Shown here one piece after another: positions 35,746 to 46,673 of a DNA stretch of 64,000 nucleotides. A program made the translations under genes and the position numbers. Positions within the stretch are counted from its first letter, which is position 1; the number at the start of each line of letters is the position of its first letter. The notes beneath the pieces are model-generated. The model was not told the origin of the DNA and made no database searches. It worked only from the letters and a program-made list of their open reading frames with translations. The stretch is taken from NCBI RefSeq assembly GCF_011753055.1, contig NZ_VWWJ01000006.1, forward strand, positions 1-64,000, given 5' to 3'. The DNA comes from Burkholderia sp. Ax-1719. Lineage in GTDB: Bacteria > Pseudomonadota > Gammaproteobacteria > Burkholderiales > Burkholderiaceae.

Positions 35746-36243
35746 TTAACCGATAACCGGTTCGCCAGGCGCGGCGAGCTTGTCGAGCGCATCGCCCGTC
35801 ACGCGCACGATGCGCCAGTCGGAGTAGACGGTTGCGCCCATCTTCTCGTAGAAGCGGATCGCCGGTTCGTTCCAGTCGAGCACGCTCCATTCGAAGCGCG
35901 CGCAGTTGCGCTCGACGGCAATCGCCGCCAATGCACGCAGCATCGCGGTGCCCAGACCCGTGCCGCGTTGCGACGGCTGTACGTAAAGGTCTTCGAGATA
36001 CAGGCCGCGGCGACCGAGGAACGTCGAGTAGTTATGGAAGAACACCGCATAGGCGACGATGTTGCCCGCGTCCTCGGCGACCAGCGCTTCGGCGGCGGGG
36101 TGCGCGCCGAACAGCGCGTCGGTGAGCAGTTCGGGCGTGCCGGTGAAGAGATGCGTGAGCTTCTCGAATTCGGCGAGTTCGTACATCAGCGCGTGAATCG
36201 CGCCGACATCGGCGGGTGTGGCGGCGCGGATGGTGGCACTCAT
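35746..36243 (-). CDS. GNAT-family N-acetyltransferase
   Basis: This 165-residue acetyl-CoA-dependent transferase has the acetyl-CoA loop QPSQRGTGLGTAMLRAL and the family segment LYLEDLYV. The size and the FFHNYSTFLGRRGLYLEDLY stretch fit the diamine-acetyltransferase-like group, so a small amine or thialysine-type substrate is possible. Its ATG overlaps the stop of the upstream gene by one base (TGATG). Confidence 0.9.
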   Translation of the reverse strand: MSATIRAATPADVGAIHALMYELAEFEKLTHLFTGTPELLTDALFGAHPAAEALVAEDAGNIVAYAVFFHNYSTFLGRRGLYLEDLYVQPSQRGTGLGTAMLRALAAIAVERNCARFEWSVLDWNEPAIRFYEKMGATVYSDWRIVRVTGDALDKLAAPGEPVIG

Positions 36244-36518
36244 CACGCTTCCTCGGGCACGTCGGAGAGATGGATCTCGATGCCGCCGAAGCGCGACGCG
36301 ACCCAGTTGTACAGGTGGCAGGCGATCCACAGCAGCACGAAGCCGACGATGGCGTTGAGGATCAGCGCGCTGAACACGGTGCCGAGTTCAAAGGTGCCGT
36401 AGCGGAAGAACGCGACCACCGCGACCAGCAGCACGACCGGCACGCTGAACGTAAGGTAGACGAGGATGAGCGCCTTGGCGGTCTGGCCTGCGGCGATGAA
36501 CGAGATCTGTTTTTTCAT
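36243..36518 (-). CDS. small inner-membrane protein, unknown
   Basis: This 91-residue protein has two hydrophobic segments (about 15-39 and 48-72) with a basic N-terminus and an acidic C-terminus. No family is recognised. It is translationally coupled to the GNAT gene, hinting at a shared function. Confidence 0.75.
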   Translation of the reverse strand: MKKQISFIAAGQTAKALILVYLTFSVPVVLLVAVVAFFRYGTFELGTVFSALILNAIVGFVLLWIACHLYNWVASRFGGIEIHLSDVPEEA

Positions 36519-36634
36519 AGTGGTCGGTCCGTAGGTCGAGTGGACGTAGCGTATCGGTATCGTTGACGAATAAAAACGGGTGCGGCTGCGAAGGTGTCTT
36601 GTGGCGGGCGCGTGATTTCGGCGTGATTCTGGCC

Positions 36635-37960
36635 TTAAACGAGCCCGTCGAACAGCATGACGTCGACGGTGTCGCCAGCATCGAGATCGGCGCTCTCATG
36701 GGCGAGCACGATAAAGCAGTTCGCCTCGCTCATGGTGCTCAGCGCGCCGGAACTTTGCGATCCCGTCGGCGTGACGTGCCATTGGCCACGCTCGTCGCGT
36801 TCGGCCACGCCGCGCTGGAATTCGGTGCGGCCCGCGCGTTTGCGGATCGGCGCGTCGCAGCGCGCGGGAATCAGCGGCACGGGCTGCGGCGTCGCGCCCG
36901 ACATGGCGATCAGCGCGGGGCGCACAATCTGGTAGAAGCTCACCATGGTGGCGACCGGGTTGCCCGGCAAGCCGAACAGCAGTGCCGCGCGGCCCACGCC
37001 GGGACGGCCGCCCGACCAGATGCGGCCGAACGCGAGCGGGCGGCCCGGACGCATCGCCAGTCCCCAGAAAGTCACGTCGCCCAGCGTCTGCAATTGCGTG
37101 CGCGTGAAGTCGGCTTCGCCCACCGAGACGCCGCCCGAAGTCAGCACGACGTCGGCGCTTTCGGCGGCTTGCAGCAGCGTGGCGGCGAGTGCATCGGGAT
37201 CGTCGCGCACGCGGCCCAGATCGATCGGCTCGACGTCCAGACGGCGCAGCATCGCGCCGAGCGTGTAGCGATTGCTGTCGTAGATGCAACCCGCGTCGAG
37301 CGGCTGGCCGGGCGAGCGCAGTTCGTCGCCGGTCGAAAAGTACGCGACGCGCAGACGCCGCTTCACCTTCACATCGACGAGACCGAGCGAGGCCATCAGG
37401 CCGATGTCGCTGGCGCGCAGCACGCGGCCCGTGCGCAGCGCCACGCCGTCGCGCGCGAGGTCTTCGCCCTGGCGGCGGCGGTTCGCGCCGGGGGCGAGTG
37501 CGTCGGTGGAGAAGGTGATCGATTCGCTGGTGGCTTGATCGGCATGAACGCTCACGCGCTCCTGCGGCACCACGGTGTCGCAACCGGCGGGCATTGGCGC
37601 GCCGGTCATGATGCGCACGCAACGACCTGCCGCGACTTCGCCCTTGAACGGATGACCCGCGAATGCCTTGCCGGCGACCGTCAGCGTGAGCGTACCGGGG
37701 TTCGCCGGGTTCGTGAGCGCCGCGCCATCGAACGCATAGCCGTCCATCGCCGAGTTGTCGTGCGCGGGCACGTCGATCGGCGAGATCACGTCGGCGGCGA
37801 GCACGCGCGCGAGCGCGTCGCGCAGCGGCACGCGTTCGCTTTGCGCAAGCGGCGTGACCCATTCCAGCACGATGGCCTGGGCGGCGCTGACGGGCAAGGC
37901 TTGTGGGTCGAATTGGGTGAGGCTCGCGGCGCTCGCGGAGAAAGTGTTAGGCGTGGTCAT
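36635..37960 (-). CDS. moeA: molybdopterin molybdotransferase
   Basis: MoeA inserts molybdate into adenylated molybdopterin. The 441-residue protein shows DVPAHDNSAMDGYAF, RIMTGAPMPAGCDTVVPQE, DLARDGVALRTGRVL and LTSGGVSVGEADF in family order. It is encoded with mobA and moaA on the same strand, in reverse order of the pathway. Confidence 0.97.
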   Translation of the reverse strand: MTTPNTFSASAASLTQFDPQALPVSAAQAIVLEWVTPLAQSERVPLRDALARVLAADVISPIDVPAHDNSAMDGYAFDGAALTNPANPGTLTLTVAGKAFAGHPFKGEVAAGRCVRIMTGAPMPAGCDTVVPQERVSVHADQATSESITFSTDALAPGANRRRQGEDLARDGVALRTGRVLRASDIGLMASLGLVDVKVKRRLRVAYFSTGDELRSPGQPLDAGCIYDSNRYTLGAMLRRLDVEPIDLGRVRDDPDALAATLLQAAESADVVLTSGGVSVGEADFTRTQLQTLGDVTFWGLAMRPGRPLAFGRIWSGGRPGVGRAALLFGLPGNPVATMVSFYQIVRPALIAMSGATPQPVPLIPARCDAPIRKRAGRTEFQRGVAERDERGQWHVTPTGSQSSGALSTMSEANCFIVLAHESADLDAGDTVDVMLFDGLV

Positions 37961-38086
37961 GGGTGGAGAAGCGTCGCATCCGTACGCGTGTGTGCAACTT
38001 CGCTCAACTGGTGCGGCGATCGTCCTGGTGAGGTGCCCGAAGCCGGCGGCATGCGTAGCGCATGAAGCAGCGTTCGGCTGTGCCCG

Positions 38087-38731
38087 TCAGGCACGGTCGA
38101 GGTCGGCGAGATCCTGCAGGGAGTTGACATTGTAAAACGCGCGTTCATCGGCAAAGTTCACTTCGGCCGCCGTGTGGCGCGCGTACCACGCGCGCACCTT
38201 GCGCTCGCCTGCATCGAGAAAGGCCGCGAGATCGTCGGCGAGCGAGGTGTGCAGCAAGGCGAAGACTGGATGCAGGCTGACTTCGCCCGCAGCGCTCGTG
38301 GTGGTCGCCGTGGCGATGGCGACGCCACGTTCGCGCGCCGCGTCGGCCAGACGCACCGCGAGGTCGGCGGGCAGCCACGGCGAGTCGCAGGGCGCGCTCA
38401 GGAGCCATTCGGTGCGTGCGGCGCGCAGTCCGGCCAGCAATCCGGCGAGCGGTCCGGGATAGTCCGGCAGGCTATCGGCGATTACGCTCGCTTGCCAGGG
38501 CGCGCCGAGCGTCGCGTACACGTCGCGGTTGCGGTTCGCGCTGATCGCCAGCTGGCCGACCTGCGGCGCGAGGCGCGCGAGCACGTGGGCGGCCAGCGGC
38601 TCGCCGTGCAAGCGCTGCAAGCCCTTGTCGGCGCCGCCCATGCGCTGGCCGCGCCCGCCCGCGAGCACGAGGCCGGTGATGGACGAAGCGGGGATAGCGG
38701 CGTGTGCGGCGGAGGCGTCTGGAATCGGCAT
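38087..38731 (-). CDS. mobA: molybdenum cofactor guanylyltransferase
   Basis: MobA attaches GMP to molybdopterin to give the bis-MGD cofactor. The 214-residue protein has the nucleotide-binding start LVLAGGRGQRMGGADKGLQR and LLSAPCDSPWLPADLA. It lies between moaA and moeA. Confidence 0.96.
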   Translation of the reverse strand: MPIPDASAAHAAIPASSITGLVLAGGRGQRMGGADKGLQRLHGEPLAAHVLARLAPQVGQLAISANRNRDVYATLGAPWQASVIADSLPDYPGPLAGLLAGLRAARTEWLLSAPCDSPWLPADLAVRLADAARERGVAIATATTTSAAGEVSLHPVFALLHTSLADDLAAFLDAGERKVRAWYARHTAAEVNFADERAFYNVNSLQDLADLDRA

Positions 38732-38800
38732 GACAGCGGCAAGGCAGTGAAGCGCGTGGGCGAGGTGGAGCGCTGACGCTCCGGCGGGGCAGGCGGCGGA

Positions 38801-39919
38801 TCAGCCGCCGATATACGACATTTCGATGCGCCGTTCTTCGCTGGTCGCGGGTGCGGCGGCGCTGCCGCGCAGTTGCGAGTAGCGGTCGGCGCGCTGTTCC
38901 CAGATTTGCGCGATGGCGGCGGAGAGGGACGCGTCGCTGGCCTCGCCGCGCACCAGTGCGCGCAGGTCATAGCCCATCGAGGCGAACAGGCACAGGTAAA
39001 GCTTGCCCTCGGTCGACAGACGCGCGCGCGTGCAGTCGCCGCAGAACGCGCGCGTGACGCTGGATATCACGCCGATCTCGCCCGCGCCATCGGCATAGCC
39101 CCAGCGCTGCGCCGTTTCGGCGGCGCTGTGCGCTTCGAGCGGCACGAGCGGGAAGTGTTCGGCGATGCGCGCGACGACATCGGCGGAAGGCAGCACTTCG
39201 GCCATGTTCCAGCCGTTGGTCGCGCCCACGTCCATGTATTCGATGAAGCGCAGCGCCACGCCCGAGCCGCGGAAGTGGCGCGCGAGCGGCACGATTTCGC
39301 TGTCGTTGGTGCCACGCTTGACGACCATGTTGACCTTGAGCGGCGCGAGGCCGACCGCCTGCGCGGCGGCAATGCCGTCGAGCACATCGCCGACCGAAAA
39401 ATCGGCGTCGTTCATGCGGCGGAACAGGGCGTCGTCCAGCGCGTCGAGGCTCACGGTGACGCGCGTGAGACCCGCGTCGCGCAGCGAGCGCGCCTTGCGG
39501 GCCAGCAGCGAGCCGTTGGTGGTGAGCGTGAGGTCGAGCGGCGCGCCATCGGGCGTGCGCAGTGCGGCGAGGCGCTCGATCAGGAATTCGATGTTCTTGC
39601 GTAGCAGCGGCTCGCCGCCCGTGAGGCGAATCTTGGTGACGCCGTGCGCGACGAAAAGCCGCGCGAGACGCTCGATCTCTTCGAGCGTGAGCAGCGACGA
39701 GTGCGGCAGGAACGGATAGTCCTTGTCGAACACGGCGCGCGGCATGCAGTACACGCAGCGGAAATTGCAGCGATCCGTCACCGAGATACGCAGGTCGCGC
39801 AACGGCCGCGCGAGCGCATCGACCACCTCGCCCGACGGCGCGCGCACGGACGCCGCCGCCGGCTGGACGCTGGGCGGCAAGGTGCGGGCATCGGTAACGG
39901 GGATGATGCGTCGGGACAT
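38801..39919 (-). CDS. moaA: GTP 3',8-cyclase
   Basis: MoaA is the radical-SAM enzyme that begins molybdopterin synthesis from GTP. The 372-residue protein has the N-terminal cluster CNFRCVYC and the C-terminal cluster set with CGDC followed by a third Cys in LYLCLF. The partner MoaC is not in the window. I start at 39919 because the extra 52 residues upstream have no homology. Confidence 0.97.
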   Translation of the reverse strand: MSRRIIPVTDARTLPPSVQPAAASVRAPSGEVVDALARPLRDLRISVTDRCNFRCVYCMPRAVFDKDYPFLPHSSLLTLEEIERLARLFVAHGVTKIRLTGGEPLLRKNIEFLIERLAALRTPDGAPLDLTLTTNGSLLARKARSLRDAGLTRVTVSLDALDDALFRRMNDADFSVGDVLDGIAAAQAVGLAPLKVNMVVKRGTNDSEIVPLARHFRGSGVALRFIEYMDVGATNGWNMAEVLPSADVVARIAEHFPLVPLEAHSAAETAQRWGYADGAGEIGVISSVTRAFCGDCTRARLSTEGKLYLCLFASMGYDLRALVRGEASDASLSAAIAQIWEQRADRYSQLRGSAAAPATSEERRIEMSYIGG

Positions 39920-40015
39920 GGTTTCTACGTGCTGGGTACGGTCGGCGAAATTCGCTCGATGCCTCGATTTTAGCCGAAGCATACGCCCCACACCGGCGAG
40001 GGTGAACGCTGATAT

Positions 40016-40054
40016 ATCAAAAAAAAGCCCGCCGATATGTTGGCGGGCTTTTTG
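40016..40054 (-). terminator. terminator after rne
   Basis: On the minus strand the stem GCCCGCC/GGCGGGC flanked by A/T pairs ends in a long U-run (40020-40026 read as T). It lies about 80 bases beyond the rne stop. Confidence 0.9.
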
Positions 40055-40136
40055 CCGCGGTGCGCAATTGCGCACCGGATCGGAAGGGCGCCGGAGACGC
40101 CGGCGAGGGCGTTCCGGGGCCAGAGCGCGTCGGGGT

Positions 40137-43100
40137 TTAGCCCTGACGGCCCGTTTCCACTTGCTGCATCGGTGCTGCGTCGACCGGCGGCAGGGCCTTG
40201 CGCTCGCGCGGCACGCGCGCGGGCTTGACCACCTGGGCCGCCGCTTCCTGCGCAGCGCGCAGCTTGGCGGTGTCGGTGTTCACCCACACGAGGCCCGCCG
40301 ATTCGAGCATCGGAGCCAGCGCTTCGCCGGTTGCGGCTGCGGCTGCCGGAGCGGCTGCAGGGACGGGCGTAGCAGCGGGTGCCGGTGCTGCGGTTTCGAC
40401 TTGCGCCAGGGCGGCCGGAGCGGCTTGAACCGCTTGAGCCGTTTCAACAGCTTCGACGCGCGTTTCGACCGGAGCCGGTGCGGGCTGAGCAACCACTGCG
40501 GGTTGTGCAGCTTCGACAGCTTGCGGAGCTTCGGCGTGCGGCGCTTCCACGCGGTCTTCACGTGCCACCGGCAGTTCGACTGCGGGTGCTTCGACTGCGG
40601 GTGCTTCGACCGGCGCGGCAGGCGCCTGAGCAACCGGAGCGGCCTCGAGCGGCGCAACCGGAACCACCGGCGCAACGGGTTCAGCGACCAGAGCGACAGC
40701 CTCGACCGGCGTGACCGGTGCGACAGGCGCAGCCGGAGCCGGAGCAGCAGCAACGGTTTCAACCGCAGCCGGAGCCGCCGGAGCAACCGGCGTTTCCGTC
40801 ACTTGCACAGGCTGGCTTGCTGCCTGCGTGGCTTCAGCTGCTGCGGCAGCCGCAACCGGCAGAGCCGTCACAACCACGGTCTCGGCGACCGACGTATGCA
40901 CGACCGCTTCCGATGCCGGCGTTTGCGCAACCGGTGCGTCAGCGTGAGCTTCGGTCACTGCGCCTTCATCCGAACCTTCGCCTTCCGCGCCTTCGAGTGC
41001 TGCCGAGCCTTCTGCATCGCGCTCGCGACGACCGCCACGGCGGCCGCGACGGCGACGACGACGCTCTTCACCTTGCGGCGCTGCACCGTCTTCGTCGAAA
41101 CCGGCCTGGTTCACGCCATCGGTGAGGGCGGCTTGTGCGGCGTCAGCGGTTTCCGCATCGTCGCCTGCGCTAGCGGCTTCGAGACGGGCTTCCTGAGCCT
41201 CGGCGGCTTCCGGCTGCTGACGGCGGCGTTCGCCACGTTCAGCACGCTCGCCACGTTCACGGCGCTCACCCCGTTCTGCGCGTTCCTGACGCTCGCCGCG
41301 CGGTGCGGCTTCTGCGGCTTCGGTGCGCTCCTGACCACGTTCGACGCGCTCGATGCGCTGCTCACGCGGTTCGCGCGCTTCACGTTCGGCGCGCGGCTCG
41401 CGGGCTTCGCGTTGTTCGCGCGGCTCACGTGCCTCACGCGGTGCGCGTTGTTCACGCGGCTCGCGGGCTTCACGTTGTTCACGCGGTTCGCGGCCTTCGC
41501 GTGCCTCGCGCGGCTCACGGCCTTCACGCGGCTCGCGGGCTTCACGTTCCGGACGGCCCTGACCTGCGCGCGTGCCGGTCGCGGCTTCGCCACGGCCCGC
41601 TGCATCGCGGCCACCGGTGCGGCGGTTGCGATTGTTACGATCGTTGCGATCGCCCGAAGCGGCCTTGTCGCCGCGATCGGTGCGCTCACCACGCTCGGCG
41701 CGTGCCGGACGGGCTGCCTTGTCCTGCGTGGCGACCGGTGCCGGTGCGGGTGCCGCTGCCGGCGCGCCGCCAAAGAGGCGCTTGATGAAGCCGAAGAAAC
41801 CACCGCCGGCTGCTGCCGCCGCGACCGGAGCGGCCACGGGTGCTGCCTCGACGGTCTTGACCGGTGCGGACGGCGCCGGACGTTCCGGCGTGATGCCCTT
41901 CACCGCGGCTTCCTGCTTGGGCTTGGCTTCGGCGTTGCGCTTGCTGTAACCGGTTTCCGATTCCAGTTCGCGTGCGGCTTCCTCGGCCATCTTCCACGAA
42001 GCGCGCGGATCGTCCAGGCGCGCATCGTCGTGACGCAGACGCTCGAGCTTGTAGTGCGGCGTTTCGAGATGCTTGTTCGGGATCAGCACGACGCCGACCT
42101 TGAAGCGCGACTCGATCTTGTTGATTTCCGAACGTTTTTCGTTCAGCAGGAAGGCGGTCACTTCGACCGGCACCTGGCAGTGGATCGCTGCCGTGTGCTC
42201 CTTCATTGCTTCTTCCTGGATGATGCGCAGGACCTGAAGCGCCGACGATTCCGTATCGCGGATATGACCCGTGCCGTTACAGCGCGGGCAGGTGACGTGG
42301 CTGCCTTCCGAGAGGGCCGGGCGCAGACGCTGGCGCGACAGCTCCATCAGGCCGAAGCGCGAGATCTTGCCCATCTGCACGCGTGCGCGGTCGTGGCGCA
42401 GGGCGTCCTTCAGGCGTTGCTCGACTTCGCGCTGGCTCTTGGCCGACTCCATGTCGATGAAGTCGATCACGATCAGGCCGCCCAGGTCGCGCAGACGCAG
42501 CTGGCGCGCGACTTCGTCGGCGGCTTCCAGGTTGGTGCGCGCGGCGGTTTCCTCGATGTCGGCGCCCTTGGTGGCGCGCGCCGAGTTCACGTCGATGGCG
42601 ACCAGCGCTTCGGTGTGGTCGATCACGATCGCGCCGCCCGAGGGCAGCGGAACGGTGCGCGAGTACGCCGTTTCGATCTGGTGCTCGATCTGGAAACGCG
42701 AGAACAGCGGCACATCGTCGTGATACCGCTTCACCTTATTGACATTGTCCGGCATCACGATATCCATGAAGGCGCGTGCCTGGTCATAGATTTCGGTGGT
42801 GTCGATGAGGATTTCGCCGATATCGGGCTGGAAGTAGTCGCGGATCGCGCGGATGACGAGGCTCGACTCGAGATAGATCAGCATCGGCTGACCGGTCGTG
42901 CCCGCCTGCGACGCGGCTTCGATGGCGCGCCACAGTTGCAGCAGGTAGTTCAGGTCCCACTGCAGTTCTTCGGCGGAGCGGCCGATGCCGGCCGTGCGCG
43001 CGATGATGCTCATGCCTTCCGGCAGTTGCAGCTGCGCCATGGTTTCGCGCAGTTCCTGACGGTCGTCGCCCTCGATGCGGCGCGACACGCCACCGCCACG

Positions 43101-43499
43101 CGGGTTGTTCGGCATCAGGACGAGATAGCGGCCTGCGAGCGAGATGAACGTGGTCAGGGCAGCGCCCTTGTTGCCGCGCTCTTCTTTCTCGACCTGAACG
43201 ATCAGTTCCTGGCCTTCCTTGAGGGCGTCCTGGATACGCGCGCCGCGCATGTCCACGCCGTCGCGGAAGTATTGACGGGCGACTTCCTTGAACGGCAGGA
43301 AGCCGTGGCGATCTTCGCCGTAGTTGACGAAACACGCTTCGAGCGACGGCTCGATGCGGGTAACGATGCCCTTGTAGATATTGCCTTTGCGCTGTTCGCG
43401 ACCGGCGGTTTCGATGTCGATGTCAATCAGCTTCTGTCCATCGACGATGGCGACGCGCAGTTCTTCCTGCTGCGTCGCGTTGAACAGCATTCGTTTCAT
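40137..43499 (-). CDS. rne: ribonuclease E
   Basis: RNase E is the endonuclease that starts mRNA decay and matures rRNA and tRNA. The 1120-residue protein starts [20 protein letters not shown]. An S1 domain spans about 35-120, the DNase I-like catalytic part has [15 protein letters not shown] residues ([15 protein letters not shown]), and the Zn-link CPRCNGTG is at about 403. The C-terminal half is disordered: an Arg/Glu repeat zone near 645-720, Arg-rich RNA-binding patches ([13 protein letters not shown]) and an Ala/Pro/Val tail. The start at 43499 is preferred over an in-frame ATG eight codons upstream. Confidence 0.97.
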   Translation of the reverse strand: MKRMLFNATQQEELRVAIVDGQKLIDIDIETAGREQRKGNIYKGIVTRIEPSLEACFVNYGEDRHGFLPFKEVARQYFRDGVDMRGARIQDALKEGQELIVQVEKEERGNKGAALTTFISLAGRYLVLMPNNPRGGGVSRRIEGDDRQELRETMAQLQLPEGMSIIARTAGIGRSAEELQWDLNYLLQLWRAIEAASQAGTTGQPMLIYLESSLVIRAIRDYFQPDIGEILIDTTEIYDQARAFMDIVMPDNVNKVKRYHDDVPLFSRFQIEHQIETAYSRTVPLPSGGAIVIDHTEALVAIDVNSARATKGADIEETAARTNLEAADEVARQLRLRDLGGLIVIDFIDMESAKSQREVEQRLKDALRHDRARVQMGKISRFGLMELSRQRLRPALSEGSHVTCPRCNGTGHIRDTESSALQVLRIIQEEAMKEHTAAIHCQVPVEVTAFLLNEKRSEINKIESRFKVGVVLIPNKHLETPHYKLERLRHDDARLDDPRASWKMAEEAARELESETGYSKRNAEAKPKQEAAVKGITPERPAPSAPVKTVEAAPVAAPVAAAAAGGGFFGFIKRLFGGAPAAAPAPAPVATQDKAARPARAERGERTDRGDKAASGDRNDRNNRNRRTGGRDAAGRGEAATGTRAGQGRPEREAREPREGREPREAREGREPREQREAREPREQRAPREAREPREQREAREPRAEREAREPREQRIERVERGQERTEAAEAAPRGERQERAERGERRERGERAERGERRRQQPEAAEAQEARLEAASAGDDAETADAAQAALTDGVNQAGFDEDGAAPQGEERRRRRRGRRGGRRERDAEGSAALEGAEGEGSDEGAVTEAHADAPVAQTPASEAVVHTSVAETVVVTALPVAAAAAAEATQAASQPVQVTETPVAPAAPAAVETVAAAPAPAAPVAPVTPVEAVALVAEPVAPVVPVAPLEAAPVAQAPAAPVEAPAVEAPAVELPVAREDRVEAPHAEAPQAVEAAQPAVVAQPAPAPVETRVEAVETAQAVQAAPAALAQVETAAPAPAATPVPAAAPAAAAATGEALAPMLESAGLVWVNTDTAKLRAAQEAAAQVVKPARVPRERKALPPVDAAPMQQVETGRQG
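41340..41570 (-). repeat. tandem Arg/Glu-coding repeats inside rne
   Basis: The DNA repeats short units that encode EPREQREAR and variants about eight times (residues about 645-720). The units are imperfect but could slip in replication. Confidence 0.7.
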
Positions 43500-44380
43500 T
43501 GAACGACTCCAGTGCGGCTGCACACGCTACCCGTGACACCCTGGAGGTATCCGGCGCTTCGCCGGACGGCACAGGGACGGGCAGCGGCAAGCCGCGCCTT
43601 GTTGTGTTTTCACAAGCACGCTGGAGCGGGAAAGATGGCGGGGAGAATTGCCGTTGAGGCGGCCGGCCGGCGTTGCGTTGCCAGGGACGGGCCGCGTGGG
43701 CACATGCGAAATACGTCTTCAAGAAGCGAAGAGACGTGCCGGCGGGGCACGGTTTTTCCTGCGCTTCCACTGATCCGTCAGTTTCGTCTGCTGCGTGCGC
43801 CGGCGGCAAACTGCGCCACGCACGACCGCAACAGGAAACAAACCGCAGCCGCGAACTGCGCGCGCTGCTGGCTGGATCTGCTTCGCGGCCTTCGCTGTCT
43901 GCTGAAGGGCCGCGTATGGGAAGCTAACAGGAACGCCCGTCTTCCCCCTCGGGTGTCTCGCCACTTTTGACGTCGCCATGTCCCGCACGTTGCCAGGACA
44001 AATCGGGCGCTCGCCGTATTTTCGCAGCCGTCGCGTCGTTCCGCGGCCGCATCGAAATCGCTTCGGGCGCGCGGCGCGACGCGCCGGATGAATTCTTTAT
44101 ACCAACCTTCCGTTACCGTCGGAGCCCGGTGCGACCGAACGTGCCTGTGGGCGCCGTCCCTGCCGTCGGGTGTTCCGTGCGTGCAACTCGTTGCTTCTCT
44201 TAAGACAGGGTGAGCAACCAGCCCCGGGCGCAAGTAAAATAACTGTTTATCGCTTGCTGCCTGCGCGTTTCGCGTGGTTTCAGGTCCGGAAGATCCCCCT
44301 TGGATAACCATCGGGCGGATCGGGAACTTTATGGCCGTTGGGCCAACCTTCGCGTCAGCGTTGGGCAAATTATATTCAGA
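43500..44380. other. 881-base divergent region between rne and rluC, including the rne leader
   Basis: A region this long upstream of rne fits a long leader for feedback by RNase E on its own mRNA, as known in E. coli. A GC hairpin CCGGCG-CTT-CGCCGG lies at 43551-43565. Near rluC the AT-rich element TATATT ends about six bases before the ATG, and TAAAAT occurs at about 44236. No gene is supported; the open frames are overlaps. Confidence 0.5.
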
Positions 44381-45406
44381 ATGAAAGGGTTAGGCAAAAT
44401 ATCCCAGAATCAGGTCGCAAGTGACCAGGTTTCCTTCGTCGAGATCGACGACGGCGCCGCCGGTCAGCGGATCGACAACTTCCTCCTGCGCGTCTGCAAA
44501 GGCGTGCCGAAAAGCCACATTTATCGCATTTTGCGTAGCGGCGAAGTGCGCGTGAATAAGGGGCGGATCGACGCGCAATATCGTCTCGAACTCGGCGATG
44601 TCGTGCGCGTGCCGCCCATCCGCATCGCCGAAAAAACCGCGCCAGAACAGGCGCCGGTGCCCGCCGCCGAGTTCAAGGTGCTGTTCGAAGACGAAGCGAT
44701 GCTGGTGATCGACAAGCCGGCGGGCGTCGCCGTGCATGGCGGCAGCGGCGTGGCGTTCGGCGTGATCGAGCAGTTGCGCGAGGCGCGGCCGCAGGCCAAA
44801 TTCCTCGAACTCGTCCATCGACTCGACCGCGAAACCTCGGGCGTGCTGATGCTGGCGAAAAAGCGCGCGGCGCTGGTCGGTCTGCACGAGCAGATGCGCG
44901 ACAACAAGACCGACAAGCGTTACTACGCTTGTGTGCATGGCGACTGGGCCAGCGACTGGGGTCGCCGCCGGGCGGTTAAGGAGCCGCTGCACAAGTATCT
45001 GACCCCGGAAGGCGAGCGCCGCGTGCGCGTGCAGCCGGACGGTCAGCCCTCGCATACGGTTTTCAATCTGGTGGAGCGCTGGACGGAATACGCCTTGCTC
45101 GAAGCCGAACTGAAGACCGGCCGCACGCACCAGATCCGCGTGCATCTGGCGCATCTGGACCTGCCGATCGTCGGCGACGCCAAGTACGGCGACTTCGCCC
45201 TCAACAAGGCGCTGGCGCGCACCAACGCGAAGCCGGGCCTCAAGCGCATGTTCCTGCACGCGCACCGGCTCAAGCTCACGCACCCGATCACGGGCGTGCC
45301 GCTGCAGTTCGAAGCGCCGTTGCCGCCGGAATTGCGCCGCTTCGTCGATGAACTGCGCGCGCAGCGTGAGGCGGCGGGCGAAGGCTCCGCCGCGCAACCC
45401 GAATAA
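44381..45406 (+). CDS. rluC: 23S rRNA pseudouridine synthase RluC type
   Basis: This 341-residue enzyme has an N-terminal S4 domain (QRIDNFLLRVCKGVPKSHIY) and the catalytic motif LVHRLDRETSGVLM, whose Asp is the nucleophile. RTHQIRVHLAHLDLPIVGD is the other family block. It is divergent from rne, as commonly seen in proteobacteria. The ATG at 44381 is preferred over 44300 by homology. Confidence 0.94.
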   Translation: MKGLGKISQNQVASDQVSFVEIDDGAAGQRIDNFLLRVCKGVPKSHIYRILRSGEVRVNKGRIDAQYRLELGDVVRVPPIRIAEKTAPEQAPVPAAEFKVLFEDEAMLVIDKPAGVAVHGGSGVAFGVIEQLREARPQAKFLELVHRLDRETSGVLMLAKKRAALVGLHEQMRDNKTDKRYYACVHGDWASDWGRRRAVKEPLHKYLTPEGERRVRVQPDGQPSHTVFNLVERWTEYALLEAELKTGRTHQIRVHLAHLDLPIVGDAKYGDFALNKALARTNAKPGLKRMFLHAHRLKLTHPITGVPLQFEAPLPPELRRFVDELRAQREAAGEGSAAQPE

Positions 45407-45523
45407 GGGTTCGGATCCGGCGTGGCCGCATAGCCCGCCGGTTGTTGCGAAGGCGGGGCACAATGCGGCCCGACGACGGAAATACACCGGACTTAAGAAC
45501 AACAGTGTTTGGAGAAGGACCGA

Positions 45524-46183
45524 ATGGCCCGAGAGCAATTTGACCTGATTGTGTTCGACTGGGACGGCACGCTGATGGACTCGACCGCCCACATCACGCG
45601 CAGCATCCAGGCCGCCTGCCGCGACCTGAGCCTGCCCGTGCCCGGCGACGAGGCCGCGAGCTACGTGATCGGCCTTGGCCTGCGCGAAGCGCTGCAGATC
45701 GCCGCGCCCACGCTCGACCCCGCCGATTACCCGCGCCTCGTGGAGCGCTATCGCATCCACTATCTGCTCAAGGATCAGCAGACCGAGCTGTTCAAGGGCG
45801 TGCGGGAAATGCTCACCGAACTGCGCGACACCGGCTATCTGCTGGGCGTGGCGACCGGCAAGAGTCGCGTGGGCCTGAACCGCGCGCTGGCTGACGCCAA
45901 CCTCACGAGCCTGTTCGACGGCACCCGTTGCGCCGACGAAACCTTCTCGAAGCCGCACCCGGCGATGCTGCACGAACTCACGCGCGAACTGGGGCAGGAT
46001 CTGGGCCGCACCGTGATGATCGGCGACACCACGCACGACCTGCAGATGGCCGCGAACGCGGGCGCGGCAGGCGTGGGCGTGGGTTATGGCGCACATTCGG
46101 CGGCGTCGCTGGAGGCACTTGCGCCCCAGTTCATCGCCGCCGATGTGGCCGAACTCGCAGCGTGGCTGCGGGAGCATGCATGA
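45524..46183 (+). CDS. HAD-superfamily hydrolase (phosphoglycolate phosphatase-like)
   Basis: This 219-residue phosphatase has motif I FDWDGTLMDST with the nucleophile Asp, motif II VATGKS, motif III KPHPAM and motif IV MIGDTTHDLQMA. The start at 45524 follows GGAGAAGGA. Its substrate is not known. The stop overlaps the Rieske gene by four bases. Confidence 0.92.
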   Translation: MAREQFDLIVFDWDGTLMDSTAHITRSIQAACRDLSLPVPGDEAASYVIGLGLREALQIAAPTLDPADYPRLVERYRIHYLLKDQQTELFKGVREMLTELRDTGYLLGVATGKSRVGLNRALADANLTSLFDGTRCADETFSKPHPAMLHELTRELGQDLGRTVMIGDTTHDLQMAANAGAAGVGVGYGAHSAASLEALAPQFIAADVAELAAWLREHA

Positions 46184-46596
46184 ACGCTGCGCTTGAATCG
46201 GGCGAATCGGACGAAACGGGCGCGCCCGTGCGCGTGTGCGCGGCAGAAGACCTCGCCGATGGCGGCGCGGGCGTGCGCGTGAACGCGTCCTATGCGGGCG
46301 GCCCGGCTGTGGTGTTCTTCGTGCGCTTCGGCGGCGAGGCCTACGGCTACCTGAACCGCTGCGCGCATGTGCCGATGGAACTCGACTGGGTGGAAGGGCA
46401 GTTTTTCGAGTCGTCGGGGCTTTATCTGATGTGCGCGACGCACGGCGCCATCTATCAGCCCGAGACCGGCAAATGCGTGGGCGGCCCGTGCCGTGGCGGG
46501 CGTCTGCGCGCGGTGCGCGTCGAGGAACGCGACACGCCCGATGGCCGTGCGGTATTCTGGCTGCCGGACGCGGACCTGATTCCGGCCCCGACCTGA
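46180..46596 (+). CDS. Rieske [2Fe-2S] protein
   Basis: This 138-residue soluble Rieske protein has cluster ligands CAH (NRCAHVPMELDW) and CxxH (MCATHGAIYQPETGKCVGGP). There is no oxygenase domain or membrane anchor, so it is a small electron carrier. It sits between the HAD gene and the S49 peptidase gene and is coupled to the former by an ATGA overlap. Confidence 0.93.
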   Translation: MNAALESGESDETGAPVRVCAAEDLADGGAGVRVNASYAGGPAVVFFVRFGGEAYGYLNRCAHVPMELDWVEGQFFESSGLYLMCATHGAIYQPETGKCVGGPCRGGRLRAVRVEERDTPDGRAVFWLPDADLIPAPT

Positions 46597-46673
46597 TTTT
46601 TCCGCCGACTTTTGGCCCGATTCTTTTGCCCGATTCTTTGGCCCGATTCGATCGCTGATTCCAACACTTACGC

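Noticed and set aside
41340..41570. Repeat array inside rne considered as CRISPR or minisatellite
   Set aside because: Units are short, in frame and encode protein; there are no unique spacers.
39723..43502. Very long open frame opposite rne (about 1259 codons)
   Set aside because: It is the antisense of a certain gene; high G+C at third positions removes stop codons. The product is Cys/Arg-rich nonsense.
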